Made by a program: the position numbers and the translations under genes. From the NCBI GenBank assembly GCA_014380255.1, contig JACMKG010000429.1, forward strand, positions 1-5,102: a stretch of 5,102 bases of DNA. Direction: 5' to 3'. Source of the stretch: Prolixibacteraceae bacterium (GTDB lineage Bacteria; Bacteroidota; Bacteroidia; Bacteroidales; Prolixibacteraceae). This document shows, piece by piece, positions 1-5,102 of the stretch; the stretch's first letter is position 1, and each line of letters opens with the position of its first letter. Under the pieces are notes generated by a model that did not search any database, was not told where the DNA came from, and was given only the letters and a program-made list of their open reading frames with translations.

Positions 1-333
1 CCATCCCTTGTAGCATGTTTTTCTATTGATATTGATCCCCTGGCGGGGAAGGAGAGCGCTTACCTGGATTGATTCCCGTGTCTTTGGGTGCATGCTTATT
101 CGCTACCTTTCTCAATCTTCCTTGCACTTTTTACAACGAATATCGCTATAAGTATCAGATTACCAAACAGACTATGGTTTTTCAGCAGACCCTAATTAAC
201 AAGTAATTTCTATAATACCCTATAGAAGGAAAGTATACCTGTTTCTAATAATAATACTAAAACATTTTTACACCTGTCTCCTATTATTCTTACGATCAAT
301 TAATTAAACTTTATGAGCCCAAAGTCACTATAG
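1..333. other. Upstream non-coding region
   Basis: No gene can be supported here. Plus frame 1 is open from the window edge to a TGA at 70-72 (23 codons), but its peptide is not recognisable and could be chance. On the minus strand an ATG at 16-14 opens off the edge after five codons, too few to judge. The stretch from about 170 to 333 is A/T-rich and looks like a long intergenic region ahead of the usp operon. It contains the perfect inverted repeat at 208-227 and a small TCCCC-TGGC-GGGGA hairpin at 36-49, which has no T-tract after it. Confidence 0.5.
208..227. repeat. Perfect inverted repeat, possible operator
   Basis: The arms TTCTATA (208-214) and TATAGAA (221-227) are perfect reverse complements with a 6-bp spacer, giving a 20-bp dyad. 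This size suits binding by a dimeric regulator. It lies about 107 bp upstream of the putative promoter element and 214 bp upstream of the usp start. It could serve that operon or an unseen divergent gene to the left. The sequence is A/T-rich, so a chance origin is possible, and no regulator can be assigned. Confidence 0.3.
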
Positions 334-371
334 GCGCAATTAGTGTAACTTATTTATGAAATTGTGTAAAG
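334..371 (+). promoter_or_regulatory. Promoter-like element, copy 1 (usp operon)
   Basis: This 38-bp stretch matches 4888-4925 at 31 of 38 positions with no gaps. The conserved blocks are GCG-AATTA, TGTAAC (344-349), TATTT (351-355) and TGTGTAAAG (363-371). The two TGTAA cores start 21 bp apart in both copies, about two helical turns. The element ends 69 bp before the usp ATG. TGTAAC carries the AAC core typical of ECF-sigma -35 boxes, and the downstream block would sit where a -10 box belongs. This makes an alternative-sigma promoter the leading reading. A direct-repeat operator for a transcription factor is the other possibility. The conservation is seen in the sequence; the function is inferred. 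Confidence 0.55.
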
Positions 372-392
372 GATTTCAGCTTATTATAATTG
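362..392 (+). promoter_or_regulatory. Possible primary-sigma promoter for usp operon
   Basis: TTG at 362-364 is followed after 20 bp by TATAATTG (385-392). This is close to the Bacteroidota primary-sigma consensus of TTG near -33 and TAnnTTTG near -7, with one mismatch in the -7 box. Transcription would begin around 398-400 and leave a leader of about 40 nt. It overlaps the downstream half of the 334-371 element but is not preserved at the matching place in copy 2. It may therefore be a second overlapping promoter, or chance in A/T-rich DNA. Confidence 0.3.
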
Positions 393-440
393 AATTTTGC
401 AATATACCACCTTGATTTTAAGAACCCAAAAATAAAAGCC

Positions 441-959
441 ATGGCAACATTTTCCGATCCCAATATCCCATTAAAGTCCAGCAAAAAGATATTGATTGCA
501 CTTGATTATGCGCGTTCGGCACAGGAGGTGGCAGAAATGGGTTATTCGATAGCCAAAGCGATGAAAGCAGAGACTATTCTGCTGCATGTAATGGCAGATG
601 TTGCCTATTACTCAACCCCGGGCTATATGCCTATAATAGGATTCAGCAATTTTAACCATGCTGACTTTCTTGAAATGATTGATGTGGAAGGACTCAAAAA
701 GGCAGGCATGCATTTTATGGAACGCATGAAACATCACTTGGGCGATGATACGATTACTACATTGATTGAAGAAGGTGAAGTCGCCGATATTGTTATTAAA
801 ACGGCCATTCACATGAATGTTAATATTATTGTATTAGGCTCACGAAGCCGCAATTGGCTGGAAAAGGTCTTTATAGGAAGTACCGCTGTAAAAGTACTGG
901 ATCATTCTACAGTTCCTTTACTGATCATTCCGGTAAAAGAAGATAGCAATTCACAATAA
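441..959 (+). CDS. Universal stress protein, UspA family
   Basis: This encodes a single-domain cytoplasmic universal stress protein of 172 aa. The fold begins with the beta-strand KKILIALD (15-22), including the conserved Asp22, and continues with ILLHV (46-50). It ends with the IIVLGSRSRNWLEKVFIGST block and the VPLLIIP strand. ATP-binding family members carry G-x2-G-x9-G(S/T). Here Gly133 and Gly146-Ser-Thr are kept but the second Gly is Ser136, so nucleotide binding is plausible but unproven. The ATG at 441 is chosen over an in-frame TTG at 390 because it has an A-rich leader, gives normal family length, and drops 17 N-terminal residues that precede the fold. It is the first gene of a probable operon, 14 bp before transaldolase. 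Family members usually act in stress survival; the specific target is unknown. Confidence 0.9.
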   Translation: MATFSDPNIPLKSSKKILIALDYARSAQEVAEMGYSIAKAMKAETILLHVMADVAYYSTPGYMPIIGFSNFNHADFLEMIDVEGLKKAGMHFMERMKHHLGDDTITTLIEEGEVADIVIKTAIHMNVNIIVLGSRSRNWLEKVFIGSTAVKVLDHSTVPLLIIPVKEDSNSQ

Positions 960-973
960 TTAATCCGGTTATC

Positions 974-1951
974 ATGCATATTCTTGAACAACTTAGAAAA
1001 TACTCGAAAGTAGTAGCTGATTCCAGCGACTTTGAATCGATAAGAAGGTTTAAGCCATTGGATTCAACAACGAACCCATCACTCATTTATATGGCCGCCC
1101 AGGACCATAAGTACGCGCATCTGATTGATGAAGCGTTAGCGTATGCCAAGCGCAGGACAACTGACAGAAAGAAACAAATAAGCCTGGCTGTAGATAAGCT
1201 TTTTATTAATTTCGGATTGGAAATCCTGAAGATTGTACCCGGCAGGGTATCTACTGAAGTAGATGCAAGAATGTCGTTTGATAATGAAGGAAGCGTAAAG
1301 AAAGCCCGTGAAGTGGTTGCCATGTATAAAGAAGCAGGGATTGACAGGGAAAGAATCCTTGTCAAAATTGCCTCTACCTGGGAAGGAATTAAGGCTGCGG
1401 AAACGCTCACCAAAGAAGGAATCCGTTGTAACATGACCCTTATGTTTTCTCTTCCCCAGGCCATTGCCTGCGCAGATGCCAAAGTTCAGCTCGTCTCTCC
1501 TTTTGTTGGGCGCATACTGGATTGGCATACAAAGAATCATTCGGAGCATAAGTTTATCCCTGAAGCAGAACCAGGTGTTCTATTGGTAAGGGACATCTAT
1601 AACTATTATAAAAAGTTTGGCCATAAAACTGAAATCATGGCTGCAAGCTTCAGGAATGCAGGAGAAATTCTAGCTCTTGCAGGATGTGATTTACTGACTA
1701 TCTCCCCGGCCTTGCTCAATGAACTAGAAAGAACGGAAGGGAATCTGGAAAGAAAACTAATTCCGGAGAAAGCACACGAAACGGATATCCAGAAATATGA
1801 TATGGACCAGAAGAAGTTTCGATGGCTGATGAATGAAGATATCATGGCTTCAGAGAAACTGGCAGAGGGGATTAAAACCTTCAATGAAGACGTTGCAAAA
1901 CTTGAAAGCCTGCTTCTTAGAAGATATGTTGCCAAATACGAAACATTATGA
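974..1951 (+). CDS. tal: Transaldolase (TalB type)
   Basis: This cytoplasmic pentose-phosphate enzyme (EC 2.2.1.2) moves a dihydroxyacetone unit between sedoheptulose-7-P + glyceraldehyde-3-P and erythrose-4-P + fructose-6-P. At 325 aa it has the usual length of the long TalB-like subfamily. All key residues align with E. coli TalB at an offset of -1: Asp16, Asn34 in STTNPSL, Glu95 in TEVDAR, the Schiff-base Lys131 in [12 protein letters not shown], Asn153 and Thr155 in CNMTLMFS, Ser175 and Arg180 in [10 protein letters not shown], and Arg227. Phe177 matches TalB Phe178, the position that separates transaldolases from fructose-6-P aldolases, so true transaldolase activity is expected. The start lies 14 bp after usp. 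The stop overlaps the phosphoketolase start as ATGA, which suggests translational coupling. Pairing with phosphoketolase suggests it disposes of the erythrose-4-P made from fructose-6-P. Confidence 0.96.
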   Translation: MHILEQLRKYSKVVADSSDFESIRRFKPLDSTTNPSLIYMAAQDHKYAHLIDEALAYAKRRTTDRKKQISLAVDKLFINFGLEILKIVPGRVSTEVDARMSFDNEGSVKKAREVVAMYKEAGIDRERILVKIASTWEGIKAAETLTKEGIRCNMTLMFSLPQAIACADAKVQLVSPFVGRILDWHTKNHSEHKFIPEAEPGVLLVRDIYNYYKKFGHKTEIMAASFRNAGEILALAGCDLLTISPALLNELERTEGNLERKLIPEKAHETDIQKYDMDQKKFRWLMNEDIMASEKLAEGIKTFNEDVAKLESLLLRRYVAKYETL

Positions 1952-4314
1952 ATCAACCATTGACTTCAGAAGAGTTAAGAAATATTGATGCTTACTGGAG
2001 AGCTGCCAATTACTTATCGGTAGGCCAGATTTATCTTTACGACAATCCACTGCTAAAAGAGCCTCTGAAAAAATCGCATGTTAAACCGGTCCTTCTCGGG
2101 CACTGGGGCACTGCACCGGGGCAAAACTTCATATATGTTCATCTTAACAGGGTTATAAAGAAATATGACCTTGACATGATTTATATCTCAGGACCCGGTC
2201 ATGGTGGCCCGGCCATGGTGGCAAATACCTATCTGGAGGGAACTTACAGTGAAATATATCCCCACATTACCCAGGATGAGGAAGGATTGAAAAAGCTGTT
2301 CACTCAGTTTTCTTTTCCCGGAGGAATTCCCAGCCATGTTTCACCCGAATGCCCAGGTTCTATACATGAGGGTGGTGAATTGGGTTATTCTCTCAGCCAC
2401 GCTTTCGGAGCAGTATTTGATAACCCATCCTTGATAGCAGCCTGTGTGATTGGCGATGGAGAAGCTGAAACAGGGCCACTGGCAACAGCATGGCATTCAA
2501 ACAAGTTTCTAAATCCAGTTACCGATGGTGCTGTTTTGCCAATTCTTCATCTAAATGGATACAAAATAGCGAGCCCAACCATACTGGCACGCATTACTAA
2601 AGTGGAACTCGAACAATTGATGCTAGGCAATGGGTGGACACCATACTACGTTGAAGGTGATCATCATGAAACGATGCATCAGCAAATGGCGGAGGTGATG
2701 GATAAAGCGATCAAACACATCCGCAGCATCCAGAGCAATGCAAGGGAACAGCATGACAAAATACGCCCTCGCTGGCCAATGATTGTATTACGATCACCGA
2801 AAGGCTGGACAGGGCCTAAAATAGTCGATGGCAAACCAGTGGAAGATTCATTTCGCTCTCACCAGGTACCTCTTCTGGTGAATGATAGTCATCCCGATCA
2901 TTTTGCCCTGTTGGAAGATTGGCTCAAAAGTTATAAGCCACACGAATTATTTGATGCCAAAGGGCATCTGATGCCTGAACTTGCAGAGCTGGCCCCGAAA
3001 GGCAATAGTAGAATGGGAGCCAATCCGAATGCCAATGGTGGGTTACTGCTTAAAGATCTTAACCTACCCGATTTTCGAAAGTTTGCAGTAGATGTACCCT
3101 CCCCTGGATCCGTTCAGGCTGCTGATACCCATGAACTGGGCGAATTTCTAAGAGAAGTAATCACCTTGAATAAAGAACAGCGCAATTTCAGGATATTTGG
3201 TCCTGATGAAACATTATCCAATCGACTGAATGCTGTTTTCGAAGTAACCAACAGAAAATGGGAAGCAGGCATAGAAAAAAACGATGAATTCCTTGCCACC
3301 GAGGGACGGGTAATCGAGATGCTAAGCGAACATCAGTGTGAAGGTTGGCTTGAAGGATATCTTCTTACCGGACGACATGGCATATTTAATAGCTACGAGG
3401 CTTTTATACACATTATCGACTCCATGTTCAACCAACATGCCAAGTGGCTTAAAGTAACGGCTGAATTGCCCTGGAGAAGAAAAATAGCCTCTCTCAATTA
3501 TTTGCTTGCCTCACATGTATGGCAACAGGCTCATAATGGCTTTACACATCAGGATCCGGGCTTCATTGATCATGTGGTAAACAAGAAATCGTCCATTGTA
3601 CGCGTATATCTTCCACCTGATGCCAACTGCCTCCTGTCGGTATGGGATCATTGCCTGAGAAGCAGGCACTATGTCAATGTTGTTATTGCAGGGAAATATC
3701 TGGCCCCTCAATGGCTGACCATGGATGAAGCCATCGAACATTGCACCCAGGGAATAGGAGTCTGGCAATGGGCAAGTAATGACAACGGGCAGGAACCTGA
3801 TGTGGTGATGACCTGCTGCGGGGATGTCCCTACGCTTGAAACCCTGGCCGCTGTGTCTATTCTGCGCGAACATCTGCCTGAACTGAAGATCCGGGTAATC
3901 AACATTGTCGACCTGATGAAACTACAACCTCATACAGAACATCCGCATGGGCTGACAGATGATGAATTCGATGCTTTGTTTACAAAAGACAAACCCATCG
4001 TTTTTGCCTTCCACGGGTACCCTTGGCTGATACACCGAATGACCTACAGGCGAACCAACCATGAAAACATTCATGTGCGGGGATATAAGGAAGAGGGTAC
4101 CATTACGACCACCTTCGACATGGTGGTGTTAAACGATCTGGATAGGTATCACCTGGTACAGGATGTTATTACCAGGCTGCAAAAACCTGTTCCTAAAGGC
4201 GAAGAGCTGAAATTGTGGGCAAAGAATAAACTTAACGAACACAAGCAATATATCTACCAATATGGACAAGATATGCCTGAGATTCAGAACTGGAAATGGA
4301 ATATTAAACAATGA
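1948..4314 (+). CDS. xfp: Xylulose-5-P/fructose-6-P phosphoketolase
   Basis: This thiamine-diphosphate enzyme (EC 4.1.2.9/4.1.2.22) cleaves xylulose-5-P or fructose-6-P with inorganic phosphate. The products are acetyl-phosphate plus glyceraldehyde-3-P or erythrose-4-P. At 788 aa it is full length. The order is an N-terminal TPP domain (about 10-375), a middle domain (about 385-590) and a C-terminal domain (about 590-785). Visible motifs are [11 protein letters not shown] (51-61), GPGHGGP (82-88), the TPP/Mg motif GDGEAETG (169-176), SPKGWTGP (283-290) and the family signature [14 protein letters not shown] (465-478). His52, His85, His130, Lys285 and His305 appear to match the active-site His64, His97, His142, Lys300 and His320 of the Bifidobacterium enzyme. 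Substrate preference cannot be read from sequence. The ATG overlaps the transaldolase stop by 4 bp. No acetate kinase or phosphotransacetylase lies in the window to use the acetyl-phosphate. Confidence 0.97.
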   Translation: MNQPLTSEELRNIDAYWRAANYLSVGQIYLYDNPLLKEPLKKSHVKPVLLGHWGTAPGQNFIYVHLNRVIKKYDLDMIYISGPGHGGPAMVANTYLEGTYSEIYPHITQDEEGLKKLFTQFSFPGGIPSHVSPECPGSIHEGGELGYSLSHAFGAVFDNPSLIAACVIGDGEAETGPLATAWHSNKFLNPVTDGAVLPILHLNGYKIASPTILARITKVELEQLMLGNGWTPYYVEGDHHETMHQQMAEVMDKAIKHIRSIQSNAREQHDKIRPRWPMIVLRSPKGWTGPKIVDGKPVEDSFRSHQVPLLVNDSHPDHFALLEDWLKSYKPHELFDAKGHLMPELAELAPKGNSRMGANPNANGGLLLKDLNLPDFRKFAVDVPSPGSVQAADTHELGEFLREVITLNKEQRNFRIFGPDETLSNRLNAVFEVTNRKWEAGIEKNDEFLATEGRVIEMLSEHQCEGWLEGYLLTGRHGIFNSYEAFIHIIDSMFNQHAKWLKVTAELPWRRKIASLNYLLASHVWQQAHNGFTHQDPGFIDHVVNKKSSIVRVYLPPDANCLLSVWDHCLRSRHYVNVVIAGKYLAPQWLTMDEAIEHCTQGIGVWQWASNDNGQEPDVVMTCCGDVPTLETLAAVSILREHLPELKIRVINIVDLMKLQPHTEHPHGLTDDEFDALFTKDKPIVFAFHGYPWLIHRMTYRRTNHENIHVRGYKEEGTITTTFDMVVLNDLDRYHLVQDVITRLQKPVPKGEELKLWAKNKLNEHKQYIYQYGQDMPEIQNWKWNIKQ

Positions 4315-4356
4315 ATCTAAAACTATGCACATCGCATAACAATGCAAACTAAACCC

Positions 4357-4379
4357 GTGAAGGGATTGATCCCCTTCGC
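4357..4379 (+). terminator. Hairpin between xfp and the DUF302 gene
   Basis: GTGAAGGGA (4357-4365) pairs with TCCCCTTCGC (4370-4379) around a TTGA tetraloop. This gives nine pairs, including one G-T wobble, with a single bulged C. It begins 42 bp after the xfp stop and ends 15 bp before the DUF302 start. No T-tract follows it; the next bases are ATAAAATC. It is therefore not a classical rho-independent terminator. It could be a partial terminator, a stabiliser of the xfp mRNA 3' end, or a structure affecting DUF302 translation. Confidence 0.35.
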
Positions 4380-4394
4380 ATAAAATCATATAAA

Positions 4395-4781
4395 ATGAAA
4401 TACTATATCAGTAAAAGCATTAACACCAACTTTGAAACAGCTGTTGAAAAGGTGAAAGAATCATTAAAAATGGAAGGGTTTGGTGTCTTGAGTGAAATCG
4501 ATATTCATGAAAAACTGAAAGAGAAATTGAATGTTGACTTCAGGAAATACAAGATTCTGGGTGCCTGTAATCCATCTTACGCTTACAAGGCACTTCAAAG
4601 TGAAGACAAGATCGGCACTATGCTTCCTTGCAGTGTGATTGTACAAGAACGTGGCATGGATGACATAGAAGTTGCAGCGGTCGACCCCGTAGCCTCCATG
4701 ATGGCTATTGAAAATCCTGACCTGGCTGGTATTGCATTAGAAGTAAAAGAAAAGCTCGAAAAGGTTATTGCAACTTTGTAG
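4395..4781 (+). CDS. DUF302 domain protein
   Basis: This is a 128-aa soluble protein that is a DUF302 domain over essentially its full length. The family features visible are FGVLSEIDI (28-36), the core YKILGACNPSYAYKAL (52-67), IGTMLPCSVIV (73-83) and the AAVDP strand (94-98). Cys58 and Cys79 sit in the GACNP and LPC motifs that are typical of the family. The molecular function of DUF302 proteins is not established, so none is claimed. There is no signal peptide or membrane segment. The start has an A/T-rich leader (TAAAATCATATAAA) and no Shine-Dalgarno sequence. It follows xfp by 80 bp on the same strand, so it may be read through from the operon or have its own promoter; I found no copy of the 38-bp element in this gap. 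Confidence 0.9.
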   Translation: MKYYISKSINTNFETAVEKVKESLKMEGFGVLSEIDIHEKLKEKLNVDFRKYKILGACNPSYAYKALQSEDKIGTMLPCSVIVQERGMDDIEVAAVDPVASMMAIENPDLAGIALEVKEKLEKVIATL

Positions 4782-4787
4782 AGATCA

Positions 4788-4803
4788 GGTTATTTATTTA
4801 ACC
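4788..4803 (+). terminator. Weak hairpin after the DUF302 gene
   Basis: GGTTA (4788-4792) and TAACC (4799-4803) form a 5-bp stem with a TTTATT loop, starting 7 bp after the stop codon. A second small stem, AAAAC/GTTTT with loop AGTAG, lies at 4844-4858. Both are A/T-rich and weak and neither has a clear T-tract. They are noted only as the best termination candidates between the DUF302 gene and the next promoter element. Confidence 0.2.
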
Positions 4804-4887
4804 AACTACAAAAACATACGCTAAAACGAACAGCATTTGATTTAAAACAGTAGGTTTTCCAGCATTCTGATGGTTGGTTCATATAAT

Positions 4888-4925
4888 GCGTAATTAATGT
4901 AACATATTTTCAAAAATGTGTAAAG
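4888..4925 (+). promoter_or_regulatory. Promoter-like element, copy 2 (lmo0937-like gene)
   Basis: This is the second copy of the 38-bp element found at 334-371, with 31 of 38 identical bases. TGTAAC lies at 4898-4903, TATTT at 4905-4909 and TGTGTAAAG at 4917-4925. The TGTAA-to-TGTAA spacing is again 21 bp. It ends 65 bp before the ATG of the small membrane protein gene, close to the 69 bp seen for usp. That positional agreement supports a true promoter over a random repeat. The TTG/TAnnTTTG boxes overlapping copy 1 are missing here, so the conserved part itself is the likely functional signal. Confidence 0.55.
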
Positions 4926-4990
4926 CTTTTATTGCCGAAGACCTTCATCTTTACAATCTAAATATTTATTAACTATTAAAATTAAACGTC

Positions 4991-5102
4991 ATGGGAAATT
5001 TACTCTATGCCATTGCGGTCATTCTGATCATTATTTGGGCTTTAGGTTTTTTTGCATACAATGTTGGCAGTGTGATCCACATCCTTCTTGTAATTGCAAT
5101 CG
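4991..5102 (+). CDS. Lmo0937-like small membrane protein (partial)
   Basis: The window shows the first 37 residues, starting MGNLLYAIAVILIIIWALGF; the 3' end lies beyond the edge. The N-terminus resembles the small Lmo0937/DUF5670 family, usually around 50 aa. It has one hydrophobic stretch (about residues 4-22), a short polar turn at YNVGS (23-27), and a second stretch starting at VIHILLVIAI. A two-helix inner-membrane protein is expected. Its function is unknown. The ATG has an A/T-rich leader (ACTATTAAAATTAAACGTC) and no Shine-Dalgarno sequence. It appears to have its own promoter at 4888-4925, shared in kind with the usp operon. Confidence 0.8.
   Translation, partial: MGNLLYAIAVILIIIWALGFFAYNVGSVIHILLVIAI

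Noticed and set aside
1..16. Possible minus-strand ATG of a divergent gene running off the left edge
   Set aside because: Only five codons are visible and no promoter match was seen; it cannot be supported.
1..72. Open plus-strand frame from the window edge to a TGA, possible end of an upstream gene
   Set aside because: Only 23 codons with no recognisable family; this length is easily open by chance.
267..294. Minus-strand CGTAAG and TGTAAA boxes resembling a divergent copy of the 38-bp element
   Set aside because: The first box mismatches TGTAAC at two positions, the core spacing is 22 rather than 21, and the flanking blocks are absent.
390..440. In-frame TTG start giving a 17-residue N-terminal extension of the Usp
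   Set aside because: The extension precedes the Usp fold, overlaps the possible -7 box, and the ATG at 441 has a better A-rich leader and gives normal family length.
1087..1956. Minus-strand open frames of 116-137 codons opposite the transaldolase gene
   Set aside because: They are antisense to a gene with all catalytic residues intact and encode no recognisable protein.
3511..3905. Minus-strand open frames opposite the phosphoketolase gene
   Set aside because: They are antisense shadows of a clearly conserved enzyme with no family resemblance.
31..4375. Shared 11-mer ATTGATCCCCT at 31-41 and 4365-4375
   Set aside because: A few 11-bp matches are expected by chance in a window of this size, and the flanks are unrelated.
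4831..4871. Imperfect direct repeat CAGCATT..GAT at 4831 and 4860
   Set aside because: Too short and imperfect to separate from chance in A/T-rich DNA.

Overview
This window looks like chromosomal DNA from a member of the Bacteroidota. None of the five genes has a Shine-Dalgarno sequence at its start. Four of them (usp, xfp, the DUF302 gene and the lmo0937-like gene) have A/T-rich leaders of the kind this phylum uses. A possible promoter before the first gene resembles the Bacteroidota primary-sigma consensus (TTG near -33, TAnnTTTG near -7). The protein families present (single-domain UspA, DUF302, Lmo0937-like small membrane protein) often occur in stress or accessory gene sets in this phylum. 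The placement is an inference from these features, not from a phylogenetic marker, and I cannot name a genus.

Layout: positions 1-333 hold no gene I can support, only one clear inverted repeat. A promoter-like element lies at 334-371. Three plus-strand genes then follow tightly: a universal stress protein (441-959), a TalB-type transaldolase (974-1951) and a full-length xylulose-5-phosphate/fructose-6-phosphate phosphoketolase (1948-4314). The gap between the first two is 14 bp, and the last two overlap by 4 bp (ATGA). This looks like a single operon. An 80-bp spacer with a short G/C-rich hairpin leads to a DUF302 protein (4395-4781). A 209-bp non-coding gap follows, and the window ends inside a small hydrophobic Lmo0937/DUF5670-like membrane protein (4991 onward).

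How the genes work together: phosphoketolase splits xylulose-5-P or fructose-6-P with phosphate to give acetyl-phosphate plus glyceraldehyde-3-P or erythrose-4-P. Transaldolase interconverts erythrose-4-P + fructose-6-P and sedoheptulose-7-P + glyceraldehyde-3-P, so it can consume the erythrose-4-P. With a transketolase and an acetate kinase or phosphotransacetylase encoded elsewhere, this would make a bifid-shunt-like route to acetyl units. Co-transcription with a stress protein suggests the route is induced under stress or energy limitation.

The most interesting observation is a 38-bp sequence upstream of usp (334-371) that recurs upstream of the lmo0937-like gene (4888-4925). The two copies match at 31 of 38 positions without gaps. 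They share TGTAAC and TGTGTAAAG boxes at identical spacing and sit at almost the same distance from the ATG (69 and 65 bp). This points to one shared regulator or alternative sigma factor controlling both the carbon-shunt operon and the small membrane protein gene. I saw no tRNA, rRNA, CRISPR array, insertion sequence or broken gene.
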